NCBI RefSeq assembly: GCF_000255705.1
Contig: NZ_JH636440.1
Location: forward strand, 395,963 to 430,020
Reading direction: 5' to 3'
Length of the DNA: 34,058 bases
Source of the DNA: Zavarzinella formosa DSM 19928
GTDB lineage: Bacteria; Planctomycetota; Planctomycetia; Gemmatales; Gemmataceae
The notes under the pieces are model-generated. The model was not told where the DNA came from. It ran no database searches and was given only the letters and a program-made list of their open reading frames with translations. Below are positions 13,901-21,869 of the stretch, one piece after another. The translations under genes were made by a program, and so were the position numbers. Numbering within the stretch: the stretch's first letter is position 1; every line of letters begins with the position of its first letter.

Positions 13901-16422
13901 TGCTTCTTTGCCTCCTCGGCTGTGAAGGGAACAATGGCCGGGGGCGGGGAGTCTTTTGGCAAGTTCCACGGCATGATCCTGCCGTCTCCTTCGCTTTTGC
14001 CCGGCCAGTTGGCCAGCGCGGGATACTCTCGGGCTTTGCCATTCATCAGCACGGAAAAATTGACATCGGGCCGGCGGTTGCGAAACGCACTGGCGCCGGC
14101 CGGGGTGATCTTGGAATGGGCCGGCTCCACAAGTTCGAGGTTGAGCGATTTCAGCCGGGGCAGTTTGGCCAACCGGGTGAGCGAGTCATCATCGACGTCT
14201 GATGACCCCGTAATGGTGAGTTCTTCCAGTTCCGTCAGGCGAAACACGGGTTCCCATGTGGCGGTTGTTCCCTCGCCGGCCTGGCGATGGCGGATTCGCA
14301 GGGAGCGAAGCCGGTCGTTCAGCGGCGACAATTCTCCCAGAAATGCCGCCGAAGGATCGGTGACCGTCAGGCCGGCCAAGTAAGGTTGTTTCAGCAGGGC
14401 CCGTGCGTCGGCCGGATCGTTGCGGTTGCCAAGACAATCCACGGTGCTAAGTCTTGGAAGTTTCTCCAAAGGCGACAGCGAACACTTGGGGCATTCCACG
14501 GCGCTCAGTTGTCGAAGTTCGTGGCAGTTGTTCACGACCTCGGCCAACCCGGTGGTCGTCATGTCGCCGGGAGCCGTGAGACGCCGCAGCGTCGGGCAAT
14601 GCCGGGTGTGTTTCAGTCCCTCGTCGGTCACGCCGGTGAAAACCAAGTCGAGTTCCCGCAAGTTTGGACAGGCGGCCAGCGCCTCCAAACCCGTGTCGCC
14701 GATCTGGCGACATTCCCGCAGGGACAGAGTTTCCAGTCGGGCGAGGCCGCGCAAGCCTTTCAGGCCCGCATCCGTGATCTTTGTGTTCGCGTCACAAGTC
14801 AGCGTGTCGAGACGCGGGCGGTCCCGGAGGAGGGCCAGCGCTTCGTCTCCCGAATCGGTCAGCAAGGCCTTGGTGATGTAAAACGGCTTGTCTGGCAGCT
14901 TGGCGCCGGGATAGACCGCGCCGACTTGGGCGAAGACCCCTTCAGGGCCTTCTAAAGTGATTCCGCGCACATTTAAGGCCAGCAATTGCTCGGCCGCCTT
15001 CCGTTCGGCGGCATGATCGATCTTGTCCTTGTCGGCGACGGGCGCCGGGGTCTTGGATTCCTCTTTTGGCAGTGGCATGACAGCCACCGTTTTGCCTTTG
15101 TCGTCCACCAACTCGATTTTGGCCGGGTCGGGAACTTTTAATTCCGTGGTCGTGCCGTCTTTGTTTGTCACCCGGATGATGACGTAGCCGCCGCCCGCAA
15201 GCAGCAGGAGCAATGGCAGGAAGATCAGCCATGATTTTCGATTTGCCGTCCTCGGCGGGGAAGCATCGGCCTTTCGCGAAGGCCGGGCGGCGATTGTTGA
15301 CTTGGAAGACGCCAGGGGTTCGCCGTCAATGCTTGCCCACGGATCGGCGACGGGCATAAGTTCAACCATTGGCGCGGGAGCGTCCAGCGTGAGGGAGCCA
15401 TCCCGTTCCAGTTTCAACAACTCATCGGCGACAGCCTTGGCGGTCGGGGGCCGATGGTCGCGCTGTTTGGCCAGCAGGCGATGAATCAGATCGGCCAGAC
15501 TGGCCGGGCAGTCGGGACGAAGCTTGGTGATGGGAGTTGGTTCTTTTGTGGCGAGGTTGGTCAGCGTGGCCATCACCGTCGGGCCAATGAACGGGGACTT
15601 GCCCGTGATCAGTCGATAAAGCAATACGCCAAGGGAGAACAAATCGCATCGGTGGTCGATGGTTTCGCCGTTGGCCTGTTCCGGGGCCATGTAGGCGGGT
15701 GTGCCCAGGAGCGCGCCGCTGCCGGTCACTTCCGCATCAGCCTCCACTTGGCGGGCCAGGCCGAAATCCAGCAATTTGACTTTGTCCTCCGGGGCCTCCA
15801 GCCAGATGTTGGCCGGCTTAATGTCGCGGTGGATCAGCTTTTTCGCATGGGCCGCCGACAAGCCCAACGCGATCTCCCGGCCGATGCGCTCGACCGACTT
15901 CCAATCAAAGGTCCGGCTCGCCTTGATCGCGTCATCCAAGGTTTCGCCTTCCAGCAGTTCCATCGCCAGCCAGGTCGTTCCGTCGGGTTCCTCGCTGGCG
16001 GCGAAAATGGTGGCGACATGCTCATGTTTGACGGCCGCCATCGCCTTGGCTTCACGCAAAAAGCGGGCGCGGGCCAGCGGTTGGGCGGCAATCTCGGGCC
16101 GCATCACCTTGACCGCCACCGCGCGGTCAAGTCGGGGGTCCGTCCCCAGATAAACGGTCCCCATTCCCCCTTCGCCAAGTTGTTTTTGAATCACATATGC
16201 CCCCAGCTTCACGGGAATCGGGGCGGGTGTTGCGTTCGCGGAAACCGGCATGAATGTGGCGGTTCCATCCCGGCTGAGAGTGATGGCCTGCAAGACTTGC
16301 ATCAGCCCCGGCAATAATTGCGGGGCGTCGTGGCAAAAGTCTTCCGGTGTCAGTTTGGGATCGGCCGTGCGCGCGGTCAGAAATTTTTGCACGGCCTGTT
16401 CGAGGGTGTCACTGGGCTTCAT
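10978..16422 (-). CDS. Ser/Thr kinase - TM - leucine-rich repeat - SUMF1-like - WD40-like fusion
   Basis: 1814 residues in one uninterrupted frame. Kinase domain about 73-340: glycine loop LGEGGMGTVYLG, Lys105 (VAVKVM), catalytic HRDIKPAN (Asp200), DFG at 219-221 and the GTPAYMAPEQ activation segment, all intact. One membrane helix at about 398-416 (WLIFLPLLLLLAGGGYVII) places the kinase inside and the rest outside the cytoplasmic membrane. At about 540-790 are leucine-rich repeats of the ITDAGLKGL / NLRELDL type. At about 855-1100 is a formylglycine-generating-enzyme-like (SUMF1) domain: MKFRLIPPGEFE, STEVTFAQFQKF, RLPTETEWEYAARAG, then GNVHEQC and VGFRVLR. From about 1130 to the end are WD40-like or YVTN-like blades (for example WSPNGKHLAGVLYG, WAPDGKKIAS). 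The ATG at 16422 follows GGGGAG (16432-16437). The C-terminal third looks more AT-rich than the kinase part. Ligand and substrate are unknown. Confidence 0.9.
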   Translation of the reverse strand: MKPSDTLEQAVQKFLTARTADPKLTPEDFCHDAPQLLPGLMQVLQAITLSRDGTATFMPVSANATPAPIPVKLGAYVIQKQLGEGGMGTVYLGTDPRLDRAVAVKVMRPEIAAQPLARARFLREAKAMAAVKHEHVATIFAASEEPDGTTWLAMELLEGETLDDAIKASRTFDWKSVERIGREIALGLSAAHAKKLIHRDIKPANIWLEAPEDKVKLLDFGLARQVEADAEVTGSGALLGTPAYMAPEQANGETIDHRCDLFSLGVLLYRLITGKSPFIGPTVMATLTNLATKEPTPITKLRPDCPASLADLIHRLLAKQRDHRPPTAKAVADELLKLERDGSLTLDAPAPMVELMPVADPWASIDGEPLASSKSTIAARPSRKADASPPRTANRKSWLIFLPLLLLLAGGGYVIIRVTNKDGTTTELKVPDPAKIELVDDKGKTVAVMPLPKEESKTPAPVADKDKIDHAAERKAAEQLLALNVRGITLEGPEGVFAQVGAVYPGAKLPDKPFYITKALLTDSGDEALALLRDRPRLDTLTCDANTKITDAGLKGLRGLARLETLSLRECRQIGDTGLEALAACPNLRELDLVFTGVTDEGLKHTRHCPTLRRLTAPGDMTTTGLAEVVNNCHELRQLSAVECPKCSLSPLEKLPRLSTVDCLGNRNDPADARALLKQPYLAGLTVTDPSAAFLGELSPLNDRLRSLRIRHRQAGEGTTATWEPVFRLTELEELTITGSSDVDDDSLTRLAKLPRLKSLNLELVEPAHSKITPAGASAFRNRRPDVNFSVLMNGKAREYPALANWPGKSEGDGRIMPWNLPKDSPPPAIVPFTAEEAKKHQEAWAKHIGQPVEVENKIGMKFRLIPPGEFETNFPLIRGTEDSASGPKAQIRITNPFYLGSTEVTFAQFQKFADATNYKTDIERGIAILDGGGQTWRQPGYATRPEFPVAMLSLADCQAYCDWLNSQEPGTIYRLPTETEWEYAARAGREGAWAFGKSKEEIEPYAWLKETLPTNTKSPQNVRTKRPNDFGLHDVIGNVHEQCIRSGRDQMTGAVNPVLGGQVIKGLGYLESFRYGLTNWWEDDASVWQHVGFRVLRQTTKEPLVIRNPYKVSDTPIMVRKGQPLGPRSMVSRPATVPSVRSWSIELAGLWSSGPITWHPKEDLIAIAGGGGGVFLVDRQGNFKQAAIGIEGNICSIGFSPDGKWLAVCDRVAGGKFAGTVRLFETTNYTCRMCLATPAMAWVHTVVFSPVKPEIALLGVNGFVELIDYQTGAMRRLSYDGSDARMDWSANGDLICVRSQNKIIVHNLKTRTRSEPLVVPKEIEDKGLSEIFDSYNNSKTVAYSPDGLWLAATSNAKLHIWNAKSLAHVKAIESASAFYLVWHPDSKKIAIYNPGQRIEVLDIETGKAILRTDPQGIAGLAWSPNGKHLAGVLYGWGTHLFDIGTGKPMRLGPDKGHFGSPEGYFSQVSNRWISKSSDWDFNRIFDGNTGDLLAEPKAPVGKLIASDPRGQWLAYATGENTATIIHDNGKNIQLTLPSQTHSWQADPTGQNLAALSGQKIIGWNVNNGKLAFTLEHAIPANITETRLGFTWAPDGKKIASTIGDAVHLWDAQTGKKLRSYDQFPRPIFGSFRAPPSWQADDRDMWVPLGNYAAKFDTETGRLSKPINLSNGNLVRSLAAAPDGEQLLSAEEFSWNFLASQDGKHRLLGQHLSETPIWHPDARRFIGSFYSRVNAFDTRRNHRLGTLWPHLTDNHWLCVGPDGHYRGSKGVESQIIYVAQLEDGSNQIFTPEEFAKKFGWKNDPAKARLMKPDP

Positions 16423-16506
16423 GGATCGAGTCTCCCCGGTCGAGACATGCTACCAAAGAGATTTGGCAAAAGGGAGTCAAAAAGAGGAGGTTGCGACAGA
16501 GGTGGT

Positions 16507-16545
16507 CAAACAAAAACACCCACCAAGGATGTCCTTGATGGGTGT
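16507..16545 (-). terminator. Intrinsic terminator of the small secreted Lys-rich protein gene
   Basis: On the minus strand ACACCCATCAAGGA pairs with TCCTTGGTGGGTGT (two central mismatches, 2-base loop; plus coordinates 16516-16545), followed immediately by TTTTTGTTT. It lies 28 bases beyond the stop of the gene at 16574 and before the kinase start, so it separates the two transcripts. Confidence 0.85.
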
Positions 16546-16573
16546 CGCATTTCATGGCGGCGGACGAGTAAAT

Positions 16574-16885
16574 TTACTCGGCCTTCTTCTTCTTGCCTTC
16601 GCCCTTCACGCCGACGACCTTTTCGCCTTCGACGGTCAGGGTGACTTTGTCGCCTTCCTTGCGGCGCTTCAGGGTGTCGACGACCGACACTTCCTTTTCT
16701 TCGTCTTTGATCTTGATCTTGATCTTCTTGGCGGTGTCGATCTTGTAGGTCTTTTCCTTGTCGTCGATCTTGACGGTGATCGAGTCCGCGTCGGACTTGA
16801 CGAACACGGCCTTGATTTCTTCGGCGAAGATCGAGCCGACGGCCAACACCACGGCCAGGGAGGCCGCCATGAACTTACGAATCAT
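16574..16885 (-). CDS. Small secreted lysine-rich hypothetical protein
   Basis: 103 residues from the ATG at 16885, supported by AGGAG about eleven bases upstream and by the signal peptide that begins there (MIRKFMAASLAVVLAVGSIF, cleavage near FAEE). The mature part is a short run of alternating beta-strand patterns (IKAVFVKSD, SITVKIDDKEKTYKID, KKIKIKIKDEEKEV). It is extremely rich in Lys, Glu and Asp and ends in KGEGKKKKAE. The beta-rich, highly charged sequence suggests a small OB- or barrel-like domain on the outside of the cell, perhaps binding metal or polymer, but I do not recognise a family. The coding strand is strongly biased to GTC/GAC/AAG codons, as expected for a well-expressed gene. 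It has its own intrinsic terminator. Confidence 0.8.
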   Translation of the reverse strand: MIRKFMAASLAVVLAVGSIFAEEIKAVFVKSDADSITVKIDDKEKTYKIDTAKKIKIKIKDEEKEVSVVDTLKRRKEGDKVTLTVEGEKVVGVKGEGKKKKAE

Positions 16886-16997
16886 CTGTGCAAACTCCTG
16901 TTTCGTTGATGCAACATTGCCCGGTAACCGGAGAGGTGAACCCGGGGTAAGTGGGTCCGTTCCCCAAGGCGAAACCAATCGCCATCGGGCCGGGTCA

Positions 16998-17006
16998 TGT
17001 TATAAT
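16998..17006 (+). promoter_or_regulatory. Extended -10 promoter element upstream of the SBP gene
   Basis: TGTTATAAT at 16998-17006 combines a perfect TATAAT with the TGn extension, which can compensate for a poor -35; no good -35 is seen. The predicted transcript would begin about 68 bases before the ATG at 17081. Confidence 0.5.
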
Positions 17007-17080
17007 CAACACACGCGGGGCCAATAAGTCTCGTTCATGAATTATTTCTCACATCTCACGCGGACCCTGCGGAGGAACCG

Positions 17081-19756
17081 ATGGCCGCACGCTTTTTGAG
17101 TCTCGGTTTGCTCGCCTTTTCGCTGGTTTCCCTTGGTTTGGCGGTCGCGCAGCCTCCCCGCAAAGAGGAAGAAGAGGAACCCGCCGCCAAGGCCCGGCCG
17201 GTGGTGCCCGTTCCCGTTGTGGAACCGGCGAAAAAGGACGTTCCCCCGCCGGCCGACGGGCCGGATCTGGATGTGGAAAGCCTCGCAAAAGAGGCTGTAA
17301 AAGCCCCTTTTGTGGCCGCAAAAGACTTTTTGAAGGGCATCGCCATCCCTTATGACCGGCTCGTCGGCGAGTTCGCCGGGGGCACGGTTTGGAAGATCGA
17401 ATTGCTGCCAAATCGGGAATTTCCCGAGAGTGAAATAACGGTGAAGATTCTGGACCGGTCGCTTTCCGTGGGCACCGAGAAGAAACTTGCCACGGGATCG
17501 GGCTTCAAGTACACACCCTACGAGCTGATTATTTTGGAGCGGGCGGACGACTTCGTCAAATCCGAGCCGGTCGGGAAGATGACCAAGGCCGACCAGTTCG
17601 ACTACGCGGCCAAGGCGGCCGCCTGCGGATTGCGGTTCCATATTCTCGCGGTGAACAACAACAAGCGGGTTGGCAAGGAATGGGGAGAGGTCGAAAAGAA
17701 ACTGCGGGACCGCTTGCTGAAATACCAACGGGACCGCTTTCAGGCGCTCATCAAGCAGGAAGAATTCGACAAGGCCGATGAACTGGGCCTGAGACTCCTG
17801 AACAAAAACCCGGAGAACAACGATGTTTTGCGAGATGTGTATCGGCTGCAATTGCTGCGAACCGAGCGAGGCATCAAATCCCCGACCGACGCGGACTTGC
17901 TTCGACTCCGCGAATCCTTGCTGGCCTATGAACGTTTGCCGGGGTTGAAGGATCAGGATCTCGTCACCGTCTCGAAACGTCGTTTGCGGGACCGGGCGAC
18001 GATGTTGGTGAACCAGGCCAAAGACCTCGACAACGGCAAACAGTCGGCGGCCGCCTTGGGAAAACTCCGGCAGGCCGAGACGTTTGACCCGGATTTGCCC
18101 GGCATTGCGGAAGTGCGTAATCGATTGCGGGGAAAGGTGTTATATGTCGGGGTTGCCCGGTTGCCGGAGCGGATGTCCCCGGCGGCGGCCACGCTCGACA
18201 GCGAGAAATGGGCCGTCGAATTGATGTTCGAGAGTTTGGTGCAGGCCATCCCGGATCCGGAGATGATTCGCTATCGCCCGCAATTGGCCGAGGCTCTGCC
18301 GATGGTGACGCCGCTGGCCCGGTCGTTTGTGCTTCCCAAAAATGTCCGATTCGGGAACGATGGCGGCGAAGTTCTTGATGCCACCGATGTCCGGGCGACG
18401 CTGATGCTCAATCGCAAGCCCGCCCGCGAGGGAGAGGCCGGTTATCGCCATCGTTGGGGGGCGGACGGCTTGGAAATCTTCCGCGAGATTGACCGCATCG
18501 ACGACCCCTTCCGGCTCCGGCTGACTTACGAACAAGGTGTGCTGGAACCCCTGAGCCGGGCGACGTTTAAGATCATCCCCGCCCGGTATCTTCAAGAACT
18601 CGGCAAGAACGCGGACGACGACGGTTTCGCCCGCAAGCCCTTCGGCACGGGGCCGTACCGCTATGAGGGCCGCGAACGCGAGGCCGGAACCGACCGGGAA
18701 TGCGCGGTCTTTCGCGTGAACCCGTATTACAGCCAGCGGGAGGGGAAGTTCGGCCTGCCATCGATTCGGGAGATTCGCTTTTTCGTCCCCAATCAATCGA
18801 CGGTCACCACGGACGTGACGGCCGGGCAACTGCACCTTTACCCCGACCTGCCGCTGGACATGGTGAGCCGATTCCGCACCGAGGAGGCCATCAAGGACAC
18901 CGTGCGGGTGTATCCGATGCCGAACAACCGACGCATCCATTTGCTGGCGATTAATCACCGTCAGCCGACGCTTCAGAACGAGAAATTCCGACAGGGCCTC
19001 TCGGCGGCCATCAACCGGGACGCCATCCTGCGGGATCTGTTCCGCATCGCCGACGACAAGTCGCATCAACCCCTCGCCGGCCCGTTCCCGGTGAAAAGCT
19101 GGGCCACCCCGTTGAGCGCGAGAGAGGTTCCATTGTTCAAGCCGGGAGCCGGCGGCCTGCTTGCAGAGGGGCAATTGAAACAGCGGGTAAATTCGCTGCG
19201 CCTCTGCTTCGTGAACGATGACCCGAAAAACGGCCAAGTGTGCCAGATCATCAAAGGCCAGATTGAGAAAGCCGCCGGCGGTGACCGCCCTGCCCTGACC
19301 ATTGACGTGATTCCGATGACGCCGGAGCGTTTCCGCGAAAAGGTGATGCTTGAACACGATTACGATCTGGCCCTGACCACCTTCGACTACCGCGACGAGC
19401 TATACTCCCTTTCCGGCCTGCTCGACCCGGACGCGGCCGGCCGCAATGGCCGCAACTACCTCGGCTATCTGGCCAGCGGCACCTATCCGACGGAGGCCGA
19501 CCGCCGCCTGAAGAAGTGCCTCGACGATATCCGCTCTTACCGCGATTTCAACAACCACGTGCGGGAACTAACGTGGGACGCGCACACCCAAGTGAACCAG
19601 CGGGTTCCGTTCATTCCCCTCTGGCAGTTAGACCGCTTCGTGGGCGTGCATCGGGAATTGGAACTGGCGTTTGAAAGCCCGCGCGAGACACTGACGCCGG
19701 ATCATCTGGACCCGAATGTGATCTTCACGGGGGCCGAGTTTTGGAGGTTGAAGTAG
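17081..19756 (+). CDS. Secreted peptide/nickel-type solute-binding protein (SBP family 5) with helical N-terminal extension
   Basis: 891 residues. Signal peptide in the first 24 (MAARFLSLGLLAFSLVSLGLAVA), then a proline- and charge-rich linker. Residues about 180-370 contain helix pairs resembling TPR repeats (FQALIKQEEFDKADELGLRL, LGKLRQAETFDPDLPG). From about 370 to the end it reads as an oligopeptide-type substrate-binding domain: LMFESLVQAI, RFGNDGGEVLDATDV, FGTGPYRYEG, LRQ-like FRQGLSAAINRDAILRDLF, and a typical C-terminal VPFIPLWQLDRF. Family-5 binding proteins are normally 500-600 residues and deliver peptides or similar ligands to ABC importers. No permease or ATPase genes are adjacent. 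The ATG follows GGAGG with five bases between. The helical N-terminal part may mediate protein contacts in the periplasm. The binding domain is probable; ligand unknown. Confidence 0.85.
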   Translation: MAARFLSLGLLAFSLVSLGLAVAQPPRKEEEEEPAAKARPVVPVPVVEPAKKDVPPPADGPDLDVESLAKEAVKAPFVAAKDFLKGIAIPYDRLVGEFAGGTVWKIELLPNREFPESEITVKILDRSLSVGTEKKLATGSGFKYTPYELIILERADDFVKSEPVGKMTKADQFDYAAKAAACGLRFHILAVNNNKRVGKEWGEVEKKLRDRLLKYQRDRFQALIKQEEFDKADELGLRLLNKNPENNDVLRDVYRLQLLRTERGIKSPTDADLLRLRESLLAYERLPGLKDQDLVTVSKRRLRDRATMLVNQAKDLDNGKQSAAALGKLRQAETFDPDLPGIAEVRNRLRGKVLYVGVARLPERMSPAAATLDSEKWAVELMFESLVQAIPDPEMIRYRPQLAEALPMVTPLARSFVLPKNVRFGNDGGEVLDATDVRATLMLNRKPAREGEAGYRHRWGADGLEIFREIDRIDDPFRLRLTYEQGVLEPLSRATFKIIPARYLQELGKNADDDGFARKPFGTGPYRYEGREREAGTDRECAVFRVNPYYSQREGKFGLPSIREIRFFVPNQSTVTTDVTAGQLHLYPDLPLDMVSRFRTEEAIKDTVRVYPMPNNRRIHLLAINHRQPTLQNEKFRQGLSAAINRDAILRDLFRIADDKSHQPLAGPFPVKSWATPLSAREVPLFKPGAGGLLAEGQLKQRVNSLRLCFVNDDPKNGQVCQIIKGQIEKAAGGDRPALTIDVIPMTPERFREKVMLEHDYDLALTTFDYRDELYSLSGLLDPDAAGRNGRNYLGYLASGTYPTEADRRLKKCLDDIRSYRDFNNHVRELTWDAHTQVNQRVPFIPLWQLDRFVGVHRELELAFESPRETLTPDHLDPNVIFTGAEFWRLK

Positions 19757-19784
19757 TTTTCAGTGTTGATCAGGCGGCGGTTTG

Positions 19785-19830
19785 GGCCGTGTCGGCGATG
19801 TCTCCTTCCATGTCCATCGCCGACACGGCC
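19785..19830. terminator. Perfect 16-bp hairpin between convergent genes
   Basis: GGCCGTGTCGGCGATG (19785-19800) pairs perfectly with 19815-19830 across a 14-base loop. It lies between the stops of two convergent genes and could stop transcription from both sides, but there is no T-run on either strand, so Rho-independent termination in the classical sense is not certain. Confidence 0.55.
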
Positions 19831-19891
19831 ACACGGTAATCTGGAAAATTCACAAGCTCAACGGGGCGAAATTGGTCATTCCATCAATCCG

Positions 19892-21124
19892 TCACTTCGT
19901 CCCGTAACAAAACAGATGCTTGTCCCCGCGGATGAACAAATGGCCGTTGGCCACGGCCGGGGAGGCCAGCACTTCTTCGCCGAGGTCGTTCTTGGAGATC
20001 AGGTCGAACTTCCCGGCCGCCTTGAACACGAACACCATGCCGTTTTCATTCACCGAGTAAATTGTGTCCCCCACCATCAACGGGGAGGCATACACCTGTC
20101 CGCTGCCGCCGAGGCGTTCGCTCCACACTTCCCGGCCGGTCTTGGCTTCCACGCACACGGCGACGTTTTCCTTGTCCGTGATCCAAAATAGCCAGTCTCC
20201 CTTGGCAAGCATCATCGGCACATAGGGCGTCCCCTTTTTCTTTTCCCATACCGGCTTTTGGGAGGTGCCGTCGGCCTTCACGGCGACCATGTGCCGGTCC
20301 CCGCCGCCGTCCCCGGTGACGGCGAAGATCATGCCGTTGTGCAGCAGCGACCCGCCGACGTTTCGCAATGGCATCTTCGAGGTGAACACCCATTTCCAGT
20401 TCCAGTTGGCGTTCCCGTTCTTCGGGTCGTAACTGGTGATTCCGGCCGTGCTGGAGACGATCAATTCTGTCTTCGATTTGGTTTCTGTCAGGAACGGGGT
20501 CGCATAACTGGCCCGGAAGGGTGTCCGGCTTTTCTGCCATTTCACATCGCCGGTTTTGACATCATAAGCCACCAGCTCGGCCTGCCCGTCCTGGTCGATA
20601 TTGAGGATCACGAGATTGCCGTACACCATCGGGGAAAGTCCCGGCCCGTGCTGGCTTTCATATTTGCCGAGATCCTTCGACCAGAGCGGTTTGCCCGTGT
20701 AGTCCCACGCCCCGAGGCTGATCTTGCCGCCGTCCCAGAATACCGCATACACCCGTTCGCCATCGGCGGCGGGAGTGGAGGAAGCCAGGCTGTTCTTGGC
20801 GTGTGTCTTGGCCGTGTGGCCAGTGATGTCTTGTTTCCACTTCACGGCCCCGGTCTTTTCGTCAAGGGCAATGAGCGACCGCTGGCCGCCGTCGTCGGAG
20901 GCGGTTTGCAGGAAGATCAGCCCCTTGGAAATCACCGGGGAGGAAATGCCCCGGCCGGGAATCTCGACCTTCCACGCGAGACTCTTCGCGTCGAGGGCGG
21001 TGGGGATGCCGGTTTCGTCCGCGATGCCGAAACCATTCGGCCCCCGGAATCGGGTCCAGTCGGCGGCCGACACGGAAACGGCGGAGATTAGCAGGGTGAA
21101 AAGTGCGATCCGGCGGGTTGTCAT
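19892..21124 (-). CDS. Secreted PQQ-type beta-propeller protein (BamB-like fold)
   Basis: 410 residues from the ATG at 21124, chosen because the signal peptide starts there (MTTRRIALFTLLISAVSVSA, cleavage before ADW). The mature protein opens with DWTRFRGPNGFGIADETGIP, the signature of planctomycete PQQ-repeat propellers, and continues with blades of the AxDxKTGxxxW type: ALDEKTGAVKWKQD, AYDVKTGDVKWQKS, SYDPKNGNANWNWKW, CVEAKTGREVWSERLGGSG. The last blades read VYASPLMVGDTIYSVNENG and ASPAVANGHLFIRGDKHLF. Such proteins have the BamB fold but usually no bound PQQ and no known enzyme activity; they are abundant in planctomycetes. No outer-membrane assembly genes are near, so a BamB role is not implied. 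Confidence 0.9.
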   Translation of the reverse strand: MTTRRIALFTLLISAVSVSAADWTRFRGPNGFGIADETGIPTALDAKSLAWKVEIPGRGISSPVISKGLIFLQTASDDGGQRSLIALDEKTGAVKWKQDITGHTAKTHAKNSLASSTPAADGERVYAVFWDGGKISLGAWDYTGKPLWSKDLGKYESQHGPGLSPMVYGNLVILNIDQDGQAELVAYDVKTGDVKWQKSRTPFRASYATPFLTETKSKTELIVSSTAGITSYDPKNGNANWNWKWVFTSKMPLRNVGGSLLHNGMIFAVTGDGGGDRHMVAVKADGTSQKPVWEKKKGTPYVPMMLAKGDWLFWITDKENVAVCVEAKTGREVWSERLGGSGQVYASPLMVGDTIYSVNENGMVFVFKAAGKFDLISKNDLGEEVLASPAVANGHLFIRGDKHLFCYGTK

Positions 21125-21287
21125 GTGATTCACGGGAGTGTTGGTCGCGGGCGATCCATGTGAGGCGATTATCGCAGATGGGGCGAAGATGTCACGCGAA
21201 AAGATGACGGAGTGGGATGAAGCGATCTCTCGGCGAACCAAAGGCCGCAAGGGCATCGGTTCGCCAAGAAGATAACGAGGATGCTTT
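21125..21287. other. Intergenic, nothing recognised
   Basis: Short gap between the PQQ propeller gene start and the surface-protein remnant. The open frames here have no coding character. It should contain the promoter of the PQQ gene, but no convincing -35/-10 pair was found. Confidence 0.4.
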
Positions 21288-21632
21288 TCAAATCGTCGTC
21301 GTCACTTCGCCAGTCACCGGGTCTTTCAAGATGTCCGGGATGCTGAGGATGAACCAGTCTTGCCCGGCGCCGCCGGTGAGGGAGTCCTTGGCGCCGGTAT
21401 CGTTGAACACATTCCCGGTTAGGAACGTTGTCCCGTTCAAGCCGCCGGTCGGGCCGTTCAAGTGGCTGATTCGGGTGGCGTAGTCGCTTGTCGGGCTTGA
21501 CCATTCCGTGCGGATGTCCGAAATCGAGGCCGGGGCCGAATCGAAACTGGTGAAGCCGGCGACGGCGAGGAGAGCGTCAACGGTGCCGCCGGTCCATATG
21601 TCTTTGCCGGAAAGGTTATCAAATGGTCGGCT
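21288..21632 (-). pseudogene. C-terminal remnant of a large planctomycete surface/RTX-like repeat protein
   Basis: On the minus strand the frame is open from 21632 to a stop at 21288 but has no start codon, and an in-frame TGA lies directly upstream. From about 21620 on it reads NLSGKDIWTGGTVDALLAVA, later DIRTEWSS, then RISHLNGPTGGLNGTTFLTG, and near the end KDSLTGGAGQDWFILSIPD. The SLTGGAGQDWF motif is the terminal element of very large exported proteins in Gemmata-type planctomycetes, related to calcium-binding haemolysin-type repeats. Only the last 110 residues remain. The break near 21620 coincides with the left edge of the accessory island that follows, so the original gene was probably cut by insertion or deletion there. 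Confidence 0.65.
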
Positions 21633-21869
21633 TCATCTTGCCCAACAAAAACTTTGCGGGACGGTCGATGTCAAAGTTGTCTAGGCCCTCTGGCGTCGTT
21701 GCATTCAGTGTCTACACTGGCACTCTGACCGCGAAAAATTCAAAACGGATGAAGAGAATGCCATTTGATGCCGTAAAATCCGGCACACGATCATTCTTTG
21801 CATACTCGCAAAATTGTGCTGACCACAGCGTATTATGTCAACCCGAGCGTCTTTGCCATACGGTGCCTG
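21633..21869. other. Leader of the accessory island, no supported gene
   Basis: More AT-rich than the DNA to its left. It reads through on the plus strand in places, but without ribosome site or protein features. It probably holds the promoter of the nucleotidyltransferase-DUF262 operon; I could not pick a clear -35/-10 pair. Confidence 0.4.

Noticed and set aside
15454-16317. Long plus-strand frame (287 codons) inside the kinase gene
   Set aside because: Antisense of the conserved kinase domain; arises from codon bias.
18140-19357. Minus-strand frame of 405 codons inside the solute-binding protein gene
   Set aside because: Antisense shadow; the plus-strand protein has domains, signal peptide and ribosome site.
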